In this document: positions 8,160 to 19,407 of the stretch, in pieces | Position numbering within the stretch: the stretch's first letter is position 1 | Layout of the letters: the number at the start of each line of letters is the position of its first letter | Origin: Halopseudomonas pertucinogena | GTDB lineage: Bacteria; Pseudomonadota; Gammaproteobacteria; Pseudomonadales; Pseudomonadaceae | Direction of reading: 5' to 3' | DNA: 64,000 nt | NCBI RefSeq assembly: GCF_014646575.1 | Contig: NZ_BMNN01000001.1 | Span: forward strand, 372,001-436,000 | Translations under genes and position numbers: made by a program | The notes under the pieces: generated by a model | The model's input: only the letters and a program-made list of their open reading frames with translations | Told to the model about the DNA's origin: nothing | The model's database searches: none

Positions 8160-9049
8160 TTGATTGCTCCGTTGTACAGCTTGATGATCGCCGAGAAGTC
8201 CAGCGCGCCGTTACCCTGACTGCTGAAGGTCTGGTACAGCTGCTGGGCCAGGCCGCCGAGGATGACCGGCTGGCGCGCCTGCTTGGCGGCCTCGGTGGCC
8301 AGCCCCAGGTCCTTGAGCATCAGGTCGGTACCGAAACCGCCGGTGTAGCCGCGGGAAGCGGGCACGTTGTCCATGACGCCGGGGTAGGGGTTGTAGGTGT
8401 CGGAGCTCCAGTTGCGGCCGCTGGAGGTGTTGATGATGCCGGCCAGTACCGCCGGGTCCATGCCCAGGGACACGCCCAGGTTCATCGCCTCGGCGGTGCC
8501 GATCATGGTGATGGCCAGCAGCATGTTGTTGGCAACCTTGGCCACCTGGCCGTTGCCGCTGGGGCCGCAGTGCACGATGTTCTTGCCCATGGCCTGCAGC
8601 ACCGGCAGGGCGACATCGAAGTCAGCCTTGTCCCCGCCGACCATGAAGGTCAGGGTGCCGGCGGTGGCGCCGCCGGTGCCGCCGGAGACCGGGGCATCGA
8701 CCATGCGATTACCCTGCTTCTCGGCGGCTGCGGCCACTTCGCGGGCGCTCATGGGGTCGATGGTGGAGCTGTCGATCAGGCGCACCTGAGGGGCGACGTT
8801 GGCCAGCAGGCCGTCTTCACCCAGATAGACCGATTTCACATGGGGAGCGGCGGGCAGCATGGTGATGATCATTTCGACGTCGCTGCGCGCCAGTTCGGCG
8901 ATGCTTGCTGCGGCGCTGGCACCGGCTTCGACCAGGCCGGCGACGGCGCTTTGGGAGAGGTCGGATACGGTGAGCTGATGCCCTGCCTTGAGCAGGTTCC
9001 GGGCCATCGGCCCGCCCATGTTGCCCAGTCCTATAAAGCCTATTTTCAT
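8156..9049 (-). CDS. mmsB: 3-hydroxyisobutyrate dehydrogenase
   Basis: A 297-residue NAD-dependent dehydrogenase that oxidises 3-hydroxyisobutyrate to methylmalonate semialdehyde. The Rossmann motif GFIGLGNMGGPMA is at residues 4-16, the substrate segment DAPVSGGTGGA near 120, and the catalytic Lys lies in VAKVANN near 170. The start is the ATG complementary to 9047-9049; an upstream extension to 9220 runs through REP DNA and is not real. The leader carries AACAACAA, a Crc/Hfq-type motif. It sits between the enoyl-CoA hydratase and the hydrolase of the same pathway. Confidence 0.93.
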   Translation of the reverse strand: MKIGFIGLGNMGGPMARNLLKAGHQLTVSDLSQSAVAGLVEAGASAAASIAELARSDVEMIITMLPAAPHVKSVYLGEDGLLANVAPQVRLIDSSTIDPMSAREVAAAAEKQGNRMVDAPVSGGTGGATAGTLTFMVGGDKADFDVALPVLQAMGKNIVHCGPSGNGQVAKVANNMLLAITMIGTAEAMNLGVSLGMDPAVLAGIINTSSGRNWSSDTYNPYPGVMDNVPASRGYTGGFGTDLMLKDLGLATEAAKQARQPVILGGLAQQLYQTFSSQGNGALDFSAIIKLYNGAIK

Positions 9050-9062
9050 GTGGGTTGCCTCA

Positions 9063-9070
9063 TTGTTGTT
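9063..9070 (-). promoter_or_regulatory. AACAACAA motif in mmsB leader
   Basis: On the coding strand AACAACAA lies 13 bases before the mmsB start. It fits the A-rich AAnAAnAA pattern bound by Hfq/Crc in pseudomonads for catabolite repression. The same octamer precedes benK, benF and the gene at 40327. Confidence 0.45.
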
Positions 9071-9099
9071 GTCAGGCGGTCGGGCGTGCTGTGCACGCC

Positions 9100-9205
9100 A
9101 TCGCGGCGGGGCGGTCCGGCGTCCCGGCGCCGCTCCTACAGATTCATGATCGAGCTCTTTTTTAGCTGTTTGTAGGAGCCCCGACCTCGGGGCGATGGCG
9201 CGCGG
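9100..9205. repeat. REPIN-like pair of inverted REP elements
   Basis: TGTAGGAGCCCCGACC-TCGGGGCGAT on the + strand near 9173 and a second, more diverged copy ending GCGCCGCTCCTACA on the opposite strand near 9125-9140 face each other in the 171-bp gap between mmsB and the hydratase gene. They begin with the GTAG tetranucleotide typical of Pseudomonas REPs. Confidence 0.7.
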
Positions 9206-9220
9206 CGCGCGCCCTGTCAC

Positions 9221-9994
9221 TCAGCCGTGCTTGAAATCGGGTTTGCGCTTCTCGACAAAAGCCTGCATGCCTTCTTTCTGGTCGGCGGTGGCGAAGATCG
9301 AGTGGAACACACGGCGCTCGAAGCGCACGCCTTCTGCCAGGCTGGTTTCGAACACGCGGTTCACGCATTCCTTGGTCATCATCACGCTGGGCAGGGACTT
9401 CTCCGCGATGACCTGGGCGGCCTTCAGGGTCTCGTCCAGCAGTTGATCTACCGGGAAGATCCGTGCAACCAGGCCCGCCTGCTCGGCTTCCTGGGCATCC
9501 ATCTGGCGACCGGTCAGGCACATCTCCATGGCTTTGGCCTTGCCGATGGCGCGGGTCAGGCGCTGGGTGCCGCCGATACCGGGCAGTACGCCCAGGTTGA
9601 TTTCCGGCTGGCCGAAGCGGGCGTTGTCGGCGGCATAGATGAAGTCGCAGATCATTGCCAGCTCGCAGCCGCCGCCCAGCGCATAACCGGCCACAGCAGC
9701 GATCAGCGGCTTGCGGCGGTTGGCGATGCGGTCGGCGGGGGAAAAGAAGTCGTCCATGTACACGCCGGGGTAGTTCAGTTCTGCCATCTGCTTGATATCG
9801 GCACCGGCGGCAAAGGCCTTGCTGGAGCCGGTCAGTACCACGCAACCGATATTCGGGTCGTTCTCGAACTGGTCCAGCGCCTGGTTCAGCTCGTCCAGCA
9901 CCTGGGTGTTCAGGGCGTTCAACGCCTGGGGCCGGTTCAGGGTAATCAGGCCAACGCGCTCGCGGGTTTCGATCAGGATGGTTTCAAAGCTCAT
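9221..9994 (-). CDS. Enoyl-CoA hydratase (methacrylyl-CoA hydration)
   Basis: A 257-residue crotonase-family hydratase. It contains [12 protein letters not shown] near 63 (oxyanion region), the [11 protein letters not shown] block near 105, and [20 protein letters not shown] near 128 with the catalytic Glu. In this cluster the expected step is methacrylyl-CoA to 3-hydroxyisobutyryl-CoA, though these enzymes are often broad. It lies downstream of mmsA after a hairpin-plus-T-run, so part of its expression may be set by partial termination there. A REP pair separates it from mmsB. Confidence 0.9.
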   Translation of the reverse strand: MSFETILIETRERVGLITLNRPQALNALNTQVLDELNQALDQFENDPNIGCVVLTGSSKAFAAGADIKQMAELNYPGVYMDDFFSPADRIANRRKPLIAAVAGYALGGGCELAMICDFIYAADNARFGQPEINLGVLPGIGGTQRLTRAIGKAKAMEMCLTGRQMDAQEAEQAGLVARIFPVDQLLDETLKAAQVIAEKSLPSVMMTKECVNRVFETSLAEGVRFERRVFHSIFATADQKEGMQAFVEKRKPDFKHG

Positions 9995-10009
9995 GTCTCT
10001 ACTCCAACA

Positions 10010-10039
10010 AAAAGAGGCCGGCCTTTACTGAGCCGGCCT
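10010..10039 (-). terminator. Hairpin with T-run between mmsA and hydratase gene
   Basis: On the minus strand AGGCCGGC (10032-10039) and GCCGGCCT (10015-10022) enclose a 9-base loop and are followed by CTTTTTG. It lies just after the mmsA stop and would give full or partial termination inside the operon. Confidence 0.75.
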
Positions 10040-10047
10040 GTCAGGCG

Positions 10048-11556
10048 TCACTTCAGGGTGATGGTCGTATTAACCGCAGCGGCCTGCTCGTCGTCATCGA
10101 ACCAGCGGGCGGTGATGGTCTTGGTCTGGGTGTAGAACAGGATCACCTGCTTGCCGTACGGGCCCAGGTCGCCCAGCTTGGAGCCGCGCGAGCCGCTGAA
10201 GGAGAACAGCGGTACCGGCACCGGAATCGGCACGTTGATGCCGACCTGACCCACGTCGATGTCTTCCTGGAAGCGGCGGGCAATGCCACCGGAACGGGTG
10301 AAGATGGCGGTGCCGTTGCCGTTCGGGTTGGCGTTGATGATCTCGATCGCCTCGTCCAGCGAGTCGGCTTCCATCACGCAGAGCACCGGCCCGAAGATTT
10401 CGGTGTCGTACACGCTCATGCCCGGCTTGACGCCTGCCAGGATGGTCGGGCCGACGAAGTTGCCATCGGCGTAGCCGGGGACGTCCGGGTTGCGGCCGTC
10501 CAGCACCAGCTCGGCGCCTTCATCGATCCCTTTCTGGATCAGACCATTGATGCGATCCAGCGCGGAGCGGGAGATGACCGGGCCCACATCGGTGCCCGGC
10601 TCGACGCCAGCGCTGACCTTGAGTGTCTGGGCCTTGCGGGCCAGCTCGGGCAGCCAGTTGCGCGACTCGCCTACCAGGATGATGACCGGCAGGGCCATGC
10701 AGCGTTGCCCGGCTGCACCGAAGGCGGCTCCGACCAGGTTGTTCAGGGTCTGCTCCTTGTTGGCGTCGGGCATGACGATGGCGTGGTTCTTCGCGCCCAT
10801 CATGCACTGCACGCGCTTGCCGGCCTGGCTGGCGCGATTGTAGACGTGGGTACCGACATGGGTGGAGCCGACGAAGGACACCGCCTTGATATCCGGGTGG
10901 TCGCAGACGGCATTCACCGCATCCACGCCGCCGTGGATCACGTTCAGTACGCCCGGCGGGATACCGGCTTCCAGCGCCAGTTCAGCCAGGCGCATGGTGA
11001 CCATGGGGTCCTGCTCGGAGGGCTTGAGCACGAAGGTGTTGCCGGTGGCGATGGCCATGGGGAACATCCACAGCGGGATCATCGCCGGGAAGTTGAACGG
11101 GGTGATGCCCGCGCAGACGCCCAGCGGCTGCAGCAGGGTGTAGGTGTCCACGCCGCCCGCGACGTTGTTGGCCAGTTCGCCCAGCTGCAGGTTGCCCACG
11201 GCGGAGGCATGCTCAACCACTTCCAGACCGCGGAACACATCGCCCTCGGCGTCGGCCAGGGTCTTGCCCTGCTCGGCGGTGAGGATGGCAGCCAGCTCCT
11301 TCATGTTCTCGCGGATCAGTTGCTGGTACTTGAGGAAGATGCGGGCACGGGCGCCGATCGGTGTCTTGCGCCAGGTCTTGAAGGCTTCCTTGGCGTTGGC
11401 CACGGCGGCGTTGATTTCGTCCTGGGTGGCGAAGGGCACACGGGCCAGGACTTCCTGAGTGGCCGGGTTGACCACGTCGCGCCATTGGTCAGTCTTCGAC
11501 TCAACGAACTCGCCGTTGATCAGCAGCTTGACGGTAGGGATGTTGTTATTGCTCAT
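10048..11556 (-). CDS. mmsA: Methylmalonate-semialdehyde dehydrogenase (CoA-acylating)
   Basis: A 502-residue CoA-dependent aldehyde dehydrogenase that converts methylmalonate semialdehyde to propionyl-CoA, the end of the valine arm. It shows the NAD-binding [15 protein letters not shown] near 225-239, the catalytic Cys in [11 protein letters not shown] near 284, and the [10 protein letters not shown] block near 385. Length is normal. The first codons of MSNNNIP give an A-rich AATAACAACA stretch at the start. It is the first gene of the minus-strand valine cluster and divergent from a LysR gene 125 bases away, the likely regulator. Confidence 0.94.
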   Translation of the reverse strand: MSNNNIPTVKLLINGEFVESKTDQWRDVVNPATQEVLARVPFATQDEINAAVANAKEAFKTWRKTPIGARARIFLKYQQLIRENMKELAAILTAEQGKTLADAEGDVFRGLEVVEHASAVGNLQLGELANNVAGGVDTYTLLQPLGVCAGITPFNFPAMIPLWMFPMAIATGNTFVLKPSEQDPMVTMRLAELALEAGIPPGVLNVIHGGVDAVNAVCDHPDIKAVSFVGSTHVGTHVYNRASQAGKRVQCMMGAKNHAIVMPDANKEQTLNNLVGAAFGAAGQRCMALPVIILVGESRNWLPELARKAQTLKVSAGVEPGTDVGPVISRSALDRINGLIQKGIDEGAELVLDGRNPDVPGYADGNFVGPTILAGVKPGMSVYDTEIFGPVLCVMEADSLDEAIEIINANPNGNGTAIFTRSGGIARRFQEDIDVGQVGINVPIPVPVPLFSFSGSRGSKLGDLGPYGKQVILFYTQTKTITARWFDDDEQAAAVNTTITLK

Positions 11557-11681
11557 TGTTGTCCTCTGGGGCCGCGGCCCTTGTCGTCTTGGAAGATGTC
11601 ATGGATAGTAGCAGTGCGTTTTTCCCATAAACAATTGGCTCATTCGCAAGTTGGGTCTGCGTTTTTGCACAGGTAGCTAGG

Positions 11682-12599
11682 ATGGATTGGGATAACCTGC
11701 GGTTTTTTCTCGAATTAAGCAGGGCGGGGCGACTGACTACGGCGGCGCGGCGGCTGGGCGTGGACCACACCACGGTGTCGCGGCGGGTGCAGGCACTGGA
11801 GAAGAATCTCGGCGTGGCGCTGTTTCTGCGTGACACCAGCGGCTATACCCTGACCGAGGCCGGCCGCAGCCTGTTGCCGCAGGTGGAGTTGATGGAAGGG
11901 GCCAGCGTGCGCATCGAGCAGGCGCTGCCCAACCCGGGCGACAGCCTGTCCGGGCAGGTTCGCATCGGCGCAACCGAGGGCTATGGCACCATGGTTGCTG
12001 CGCAGCTTGGCGAGCTGAGCCAGCGCCATCCCCATCTGAACCTTGATCTGCTGGCGCTGCCCCGGGCGGTGCGCCTGTCCCGCCATGAAGCGGATATCGT
12101 CATCACCCTGGAGCGGCCGGAACGCGGCCCCTTCATCATCACCAAACTGTCCGACTATGTGCTGCGGTTGTACGCCGGCAGGGATTACCTCGAACAGCAC
12201 GGCCCGATCAACAGCCGGGCCGATCTGGAGAAGCACCGCTTTGTCAGCTATGTGGACGATCTGGTGTTCAGCAAGGACCTGCTATTTCTCGACGAGATTG
12301 CCGGCTCCGGTGCAGTGGGTGTGCGCAGTACCAGCGTGCTGGCGCAGCAGGAAGCGATTGCCGCGGGCGCCGGCCTGGGCATCCTGCCCGCATTCACCGC
12401 CGACCAGGACCCGCGCCTGCAACTGATCATGCCGGCGCAGATCCGCTTCATCCGCACCTTCTGGATGCTGATGCCCATCGAGCTGAAGGACATTGCGCGG
12501 ATGCGGGTGACCTGGGATTTTCTGCGGGAGCAGGCGGAGCGGGAACGGGGGCGGTTGATGGGGAGGGAAACTATCGTTACGGAAGACAATAGAACTTGA
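11682..12599 (+). CDS. LysR-family transcriptional regulator
   Basis: A 305-residue LysR regulator. The N-terminal helix-turn-helix is MDWDNLRFFLELSRAG, then TTAARRLGVDHTTVSRRVQ; the effector domain starts near 90. The DHTTVSRR recognition helix belongs to the LysR subgroup often placed beside aldehyde or acyl-CoA metabolism genes. It is divergent from mmsA and 91 bases ahead of a thiolase gene on the same strand, so it could act on either side. P. aeruginosa uses an AraC protein (MmsR) for its mmsAB operon, so regulation here differs. Confidence 0.88.
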   Translation: MDWDNLRFFLELSRAGRLTTAARRLGVDHTTVSRRVQALEKNLGVALFLRDTSGYTLTEAGRSLLPQVELMEGASVRIEQALPNPGDSLSGQVRIGATEGYGTMVAAQLGELSQRHPHLNLDLLALPRAVRLSRHEADIVITLERPERGPFIITKLSDYVLRLYAGRDYLEQHGPINSRADLEKHRFVSYVDDLVFSKDLLFLDEIAGSGAVGVRSTSVLAQQEAIAAGAGLGILPAFTADQDPRLQLIMPAQIRFIRTFWMLMPIELKDIARMRVTWDFLREQAERERGRLMGRETIVTEDNRT

Positions 12600-12690
12600 G
12601 AGGCTTTTCAGGTCAGATGCGCAATGTGCATTGACTGAGATCGAGCGCTCGTGGTCAGCTCGCAGGTTTCGCACAAGCAGGAATACAAGA

Positions 12691-13878
12691 ATGACAACAT
12701 CAGCAGTTTATGTGGTCGGCGCAGCGCGTACGGCTATCGGTACCTTCGGCGGTACGTTAAAGGATACGGCGCTGTGCAGCCTGGCCACCACGGCAGTCAA
12801 GGCGGCGCTGGAACGCTCCGGGGTGGCGCCGGATCAGGTCGGTCACGTGGTCATGGGTAACGTGATCCCCACCGAACCGAAGGACGCCTACCTCAGTCGC
12901 GTTGCGGCCATGGATGCTGGCATTCCAAAGGAAACGCCGGCCTTCAACGTCAACCGCCTCTGCGGTTCGGGTCTGCAGGCAATTGTTTCCGCAGCGCAGA
13001 GCATCATGCTGGGAGACGCCGAGGTGGCGGTGGGCGGCGGTGCTGAAAGCATGAGCCGTGGCCCGTACATGCTGCCGGCCATGCGCTGGGGTGGCCGGCT
13101 GGGCGACGCCACGGCGCTCGATTACATGAACGGCATTCTGCATGACCCGTGGAAGCGCATGCATATGGGCGTCACCGCCGAGAATGTGGCGGCGCGCTAC
13201 GGTATCTCCCGCCAGGCTCAGGACGAACTCGCAGCGGAAAGTCAGCGCCGCGCGGCACAGGCCATTGAAAACGGTTATTTCGCTTCCCAGATTGCTCCGG
13301 TCGAGATCAGGACGCGCAAGGGTACGCAGCTGTTTGAAGTGGATGAACACGTGCGCGCCGGCGTCACCGCCGAACAGCTGGCCGGTATGCGCCCGGTGTT
13401 CCAGCCGGAGAACGGTACCGTCACCCCCGGCAATGCGTCGGGCCTGAACGATGGCGCCGCCGCGCTGATGCTCGCCTCGGAACAGGCGGTCAAAGATCTG
13501 CAGCTCACCCCCATGGCGCGCCTGGTGGGCTACGCCCATGCCGGGGTGGACCCGGATTACATGGGCATCGGCCCGGTCCCCGCGGTGCGCCAGGTGCTGC
13601 AGCGCACCGGCCTGACATTGCAGGATATCGATGTCATCGAGGCCAACGAAGCCTTCGCCGCCCAGGCCTGCGCCGTGATGCAGGAGCTGGAGCTGGACCC
13701 GACCAGGGTCAACCCCAACGGCTCGGGCATCTCCCTCGGCCACCCGGTGGGAGCCACTGGCGCCATCATCAGCGTCAAGGCCATCTACGAGCTGCAGCGC
13801 ACCGGCAGTCGTTATGCGCTGGTAACCATGTGCATCGGCGGCGGCCAGGGGATTGCCGCCATCTATGAGCGCGTCTGA
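12691..13878 (+). CDS. Acetyl-CoA C-acyltransferase (beta-ketothiolase)
   Basis: A 395-residue thiolase that cleaves or forms 3-ketoacyl-CoA such as acetoacetyl-CoA. The nucleophile is Cys91 in NRLCGSGLQA, the His is in NPNGSGISLGHPVGATG, and the second catalytic Cys is in TMCIGGGQG at the C-terminus. The start ATG 12691 follows AGGAATACAAGA; 20 extra codons upstream lack family similarity. It is followed at 29 bases by a 3-hydroxyacyl-CoA dehydrogenase, so the two form a short-chain CoA module, and it could take acetoacetyl-CoA made by AacS. BktB and AtoB types cannot be separated here. Confidence 0.93.
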   Translation: MTTSAVYVVGAARTAIGTFGGTLKDTALCSLATTAVKAALERSGVAPDQVGHVVMGNVIPTEPKDAYLSRVAAMDAGIPKETPAFNVNRLCGSGLQAIVSAAQSIMLGDAEVAVGGGAESMSRGPYMLPAMRWGGRLGDATALDYMNGILHDPWKRMHMGVTAENVAARYGISRQAQDELAAESQRRAAQAIENGYFASQIAPVEIRTRKGTQLFEVDEHVRAGVTAEQLAGMRPVFQPENGTVTPGNASGLNDGAAALMLASEQAVKDLQLTPMARLVGYAHAGVDPDYMGIGPVPAVRQVLQRTGLTLQDIDVIEANEAFAAQACAVMQELELDPTRVNPNGSGISLGHPVGATGAIISVKAIYELQRTGSRYALVTMCIGGGQGIAAIYERV

Positions 13879-13907
13879 TTCAACCTGACGATGAAAGAGA
13901 GAGAACA

Positions 13908-14762
13908 ATGACAATTCAGCAAGTAGGCGTCATCGGCGCCGGCACCATGGGTAACGGTATCGCCCAGGTTTGCGCCGCAGCGGGACTGTCGGTCACCCTG
14001 GTGGATATTTCCGCCGAGGCACTGGACCGGGCCATGTCCACCATGGCCGGCAGCCTGGACCGGCTGGTGCGCAAGGATCAGCTGTCGGAAAATCAGAAGC
14101 AGGAAACCCTGGCGCGGGTACGCACCACCACCGCCATGGCCGATCTGACCGAGGCGGATCTGGTGATCGAAGCTGCCACCGAGGTGCTGCACATCAAGGA
14201 GGCGATCATCCGGCAGGTGGACGAGGTGGTGCGCCCGGACGCGATCATTGCCACCAACACCTCGTCCATCTCCATCACCCGCATCGCCAGCGTCAGCAGC
14301 CGCCCCGAGCGCTGCATCGGCATGCACTTCTTCAATCCGGTGCCGGTAATGCTGCTGGTGGAGCTGATTGCCGGGCTGCAGACCTCGGAGCAGACCCGCG
14401 CCGCCGCCAGCGAGTTCGTCGGCCGCATCAACAAGACGGCTGTCAGCGTGCGCAACAGTCCCGGCTTTGCGGTCAACCGCATCCTGGTACCAATGATCAA
14501 CGAAGCCATCTTCGTGCTGCAGGAAGGCATCGCCAGTGCCGAAGACATCGATCTTGGCATGCGCCTGGGCTGCAACCACCCGATCGGCCCGCTGGCATTG
14601 GCGGATCTGATCGGCCTGGATACCCTGCTGCAGGTGATGGAGGTATTCCACACCGGCTTCGGTGACAGCAAGTACCGACCTGCGCCGCTGCTGCGCGAGA
14701 TGGTCGAGGCGGGCTACCTGGGCCGCAAGGCGGGACGTGGTTTTTACCCCTATTCTGGCTGA
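13908..14762 (+). CDS. 3-hydroxybutyryl-CoA (3-hydroxyacyl-CoA) dehydrogenase
   Basis: A 284-residue monofunctional NAD(P)-dependent dehydrogenase interconverting 3-hydroxyacyl-CoA and 3-ketoacyl-CoA. It has the Rossmann motif [16 protein letters not shown] at 6-21, the catalytic His region [13 protein letters not shown] near 138, and the C-terminal domain [17 protein letters not shown], ending [13 protein letters not shown]. The ribosome site GAGAGAGAACA precedes ATG 13908. With the thiolase upstream it completes the last two steps of short-chain beta-oxidation; a PaaH- or Hbd-type role is possible. Confidence 0.93.
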   Translation: MTIQQVGVIGAGTMGNGIAQVCAAAGLSVTLVDISAEALDRAMSTMAGSLDRLVRKDQLSENQKQETLARVRTTTAMADLTEADLVIEAATEVLHIKEAIIRQVDEVVRPDAIIATNTSSISITRIASVSSRPERCIGMHFFNPVPVMLLVELIAGLQTSEQTRAAASEFVGRINKTAVSVRNSPGFAVNRILVPMINEAIFVLQEGIASAEDIDLGMRLGCNHPIGPLALADLIGLDTLLQVMEVFHTGFGDSKYRPAPLLREMVEAGYLGRKAGRGFYPYSG

Positions 14763-14795
14763 TACTGTTACGACCCTATGGCAATGAGGATGTAG

Positions 14796-15659
14796 ATGAT
14801 GCTGAGAAACTGGATGTTGCTCGTGCTTCTGTGGATGGGGATGTCAGTCGGGGCAGCCCACGCGCAGAGCGAAGATGATGGTGCGGCGGCCCGCGCCCTG
14901 CTCACCGAAGCTGTTGAGTATTACAAGGAGAATGGCGACAAGGCGCTGGCGGTGTTCAGCCGGCAGGGGCCCTTTGTCAAGGATGATCTCTACGTATTCG
15001 CCATCAACACCAACGGCATCATGCTCGCCAGTGGCGGGCCGTCGGTCATGCTGATCGGGCGGGACATCATGAATACCATCGATGATGAGCTCAAGCCCAA
15101 GTTCCAGCGGGCGCTGAGCCAGCCCGAGAGCGGCGAGATCCTCGAGGCCGACTACCCCTGGGGCAGCTGGGATACCGGTGGCCGCAAGATCACCAAGCAC
15201 GTCTACTTCCAGCGGGTAGGGGATACGGTCCTGGCGGTGGGCTACTACCGGCCGCGTGCCACCTCGGAGGAGGCGCTGCAGCTGCTGAACTCGGCGGTTG
15301 AGGCGGTCGGAGCCGATGCACGGGAAACCTTCAAGGCGATCAACGCACTGGATGAGCGCTTCTACAAGGACGACCTCTACGTCTTCGTGGTCGAGATGGA
15401 CAGCCAGCGTATCGTCGCCCATGGCTCCAATCTGCGCCTGGTGGGTCGCGATCTGAGCGCTCTGGCCAACCGCGTGGGTCGTCCGATCAGTGCCGAGGAT
15501 CTGACCCGGGTCAATGCCGAGGGTGCCATCGAGTTCGCCTACCAGTGGGAGCATCCCATCACCGGTGAAGTCGAGACCAAGCACGCCTTTGCCCGTCGGG
15601 TAGGCAGCTACCTGGTCGCCGTGGGCTATTACAAGCCCGAGGGCGAGCAGGCCGAGTGA
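14796..15659 (+). CDS. Periplasmic protein with two Cache domains
   Basis: A 287-residue exported protein with a signal peptide ending AAHAQS near residue 24, then two similar sensory halves. The first contains FVKDDLYVFAINTNGIMLASG and LIGRDIMNT; the second contains FYKDDLYVFVVEMDSQRIVAHG and LVGRDLSAL. These are the features of single-Cache ligand domains, usually parts of chemoreceptors or kinases, yet no membrane anchor or output domain follows. ATG 14796 and ATG 14799 are both possible; GAGGA at 14786-14790 fits the second slightly better. It follows the dehydrogenase by 33 bases and is convergent with aacS, 4 bases apart. Function is unknown; ligand binding in the periplasm is likely. 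Confidence 0.8.
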   Translation: MMLRNWMLLVLLWMGMSVGAAHAQSEDDGAAARALLTEAVEYYKENGDKALAVFSRQGPFVKDDLYVFAINTNGIMLASGGPSVMLIGRDIMNTIDDELKPKFQRALSQPESGEILEADYPWGSWDTGGRKITKHVYFQRVGDTVLAVGYYRPRATSEEALQLLNSAVEAVGADARETFKAINALDERFYKDDLYVFVVEMDSQRIVAHGSNLRLVGRDLSALANRVGRPISAEDLTRVNAEGAIEFAYQWEHPITGEVETKHAFARRVGSYLVAVGYYKPEGEQAE

Positions 15660-15663
15660 TGTC

Positions 15664-17613
<1,950 letters not shown>

Positions 17614-17635
17614 GCTTTTCCTCCTGTTCCGTATT

Positions 17636-18333
17636 CTTGGAGGGCCGGGTTCCATCCCGGCCGTGGGGTTTTTCGGCAAGCGCGCTGTGTCGAGGTGGAA
17701 CTCGACACTCCCGGTCGCGCCTGGGAGGGCCGGGTTCCATCCCGGCCCATGGGGTTGCTGCAAGCTCGGTGTGTCGAGATGGAACTCGACGTTCAGGTCG
17801 CGCCTGGGAGGGCCGGGTTCCATCCCGGCCATGGGGTTTGCTGCCAGTACGCTGTGTCGAGGTGGAACTCGACACTCCGGTCGCGCCTGGGAGGGCCGGG
17901 TTCCATCCCGGCCATGGAGGTTGCTGCCAGCACGCTGTGTCGAGGTGGAACTCGACACTCCCGGTCGCGCCTGGGAGGGCCGGGTTCCATCCCGGCCGTG
18001 GGGTTTGCGGCAAGCGCGCTGTGTCGAGGTGGAACTCGACACTCCCGGTCGCGCCTGGGAGGGCCGGGTTCCATCCCGGCCATGGGGTTTGCGGCAAGCT
18101 CGCTGTGTCGAGGTGGAACTCGACACACCCGGTCGCGCCTGGGAGGGCCGGGTTCCATTCCGGCCATGGAGGGGTTGCTGCAAGCTCGCTGTGTCGAGGT
18201 GGAACTCGACATTCCCGGTCGCGCCTGGGAGGGCCGGGTTCCATCCCGGCCGTGGGGTTGCGGCAAGCTCGCTGTGTCGAGATGGAACTCGACCGGGTCG
18301 CGCTCGACACTCCGGGTCGCGCTCGACATCCCG
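17636..18333. repeat. Array A: eight 83-86 bp twin-hairpin repeats
   Basis: Eight units begin at about 17641, 17726, 17809, 17892, 17976, 18060, 18144 and 18230. Each holds hairpin A, GGCCGGGTTCCATCCCGGCC, and about 20 bases later hairpin B, TGTCGAG-RTGGAA-CTCGACA, then a spacer ending TCGCGCCTGGG. Loop A (TTCCAT) is the reverse complement of loop B (ATGGAA). After the eighth unit, degenerate CGCTCGACA pieces run to 18333. The whole gap between liuE and aacS is this array; no gene is supported in it. Confidence 0.95.
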
Positions 18334-18336
18334 GGC

Positions 18337-19236
18337 TTACACCTTGCCCATCGCTCGACCGACCCGCGAGCCATTGTCCCGCCCCAGCACCTGGCAGATC
18401 CACTGTCCGGTCCTCACCAACTGTTCAATATCCACCCCGGTATCAATCCCCATGCCGTTGAGCATATAGAGCACATCCTCACTGGCCACGTTGCCGCTGG
18501 CGCCCCTGGCGTAGGGGCAGCCGCCCAGCCCGGCGACGGAACTGTCGAACACGCTGACGCCTTCCAGCAGGGCAGCGTAGATATTGCTCTGGGCCTGGCC
18601 GTAGGTGTCATGGAAGTGTCCGGCCAGTTGTTCGCGGGGCACACGTCGGCTGACTGTCTCGATCAGCTGCCGGGTAGCGCTGGCCACGCCGACCCCGATG
18701 GTGTCGCCGAGGGATATTTCATAACAGCCCATCGCCAGTAACTCGGCGCTGACAGCGGCGACCTGCTGCGGATCGACGCGGCCGTCATAGGGACAGCCCA
18801 GCACGCAGGAGAGGTAACCGCGCACCGCCATGCCCTGCTCGCCGGCCAGTGCCATGACCGGGGCGAAACGCTGCAGGCTTTCGCTGATCGAACAGTTGAT
18901 ATTGCGCTGGGAGAAGCCTTCGGAGGCAGAGGCAAAGACCGCGACTTCCGTTGCCCCGGCAGCGATCGCCGCCTCCATGCCCTGCAGGTTCGGCACCAGC
19001 GCGCTGTAGCGCACGCCGCTGCGGCGGCGAATGTTGCCGAAGACGGCGGCGGAGTCGGCCATCTGCGGCACCCAGCGTGGCGAGACAAAGCTGCCTGCTT
19101 CGATATGACCCAGCCCGGCGGCGGACAGTCTGTCCACCAGCTCAACACGCTGGACCAGGGTAACCGGCCTGGCTTCGTTCTGCAGACCGTCCCGGGGGCC
19201 GACTTCGACCAGGCGGACTTGCTGGGGCAGGGACAT
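18337..19236 (-). CDS. liuE: Hydroxymethylglutaryl-CoA lyase
   Basis: A 299-residue TIM-barrel lyase splitting HMG-CoA into acetyl-CoA and acetoacetate, the last leucine-specific step. It opens with VRLVEVGPRDGLQNEA (metal and substrate residues), contains EAGSFVSPRWVPQM near 46, the HFHDTYGQAQSN metal motif near 207, and the GLGGCPYARGASGNVA loop near 236 with the catalytic Cys. The start is the ATG complementary to 19234-19236. The usual liuABCDE operon is broken here: liuDCBA lie 7 kb away beyond a benzoate-transport block. Confidence 0.94.
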   Translation of the reverse strand: MSLPQQVRLVEVGPRDGLQNEARPVTLVQRVELVDRLSAAGLGHIEAGSFVSPRWVPQMADSAAVFGNIRRRSGVRYSALVPNLQGMEAAIAAGATEVAVFASASEGFSQRNINCSISESLQRFAPVMALAGEQGMAVRGYLSCVLGCPYDGRVDPQQVAAVSAELLAMGCYEISLGDTIGVGVASATRQLIETVSRRVPREQLAGHFHDTYGQAQSNIYAALLEGVSVFDSSVAGLGGCPYARGASGNVASEDVLYMLNGMGIDTGVDIEQLVRTGQWICQVLGRDNGSRVGRAMGKV

Positions 19237-19407
19237 GGCTGGCTCTCCAATGCTGGCCAGTGGGTTTGTTCTGAGTATAGCGGTCCGCTGCCCCGCGGAC
19301 AGCGCCGAAAAGTGTGCGATTATCGAACGCGGGCCTGTGGTATGCCGCCCGGATTTCCTATGCTGGCTCAGGTTTATGGCTCAGCGGTGTCAGCGAGGTG
19401 TCATGTC

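Noticed and set aside
17636-18333. CRISPR array
   Set aside because: Units are near-identical along their whole length, with no unique spacers, and no cas gene is in the window.
19105-19407. N-terminal extension of benR
   Set aside because: It overlaps divergent liuE, has no family similarity, and ATG 19408 with GAGG ahead gives the normal BenR length.
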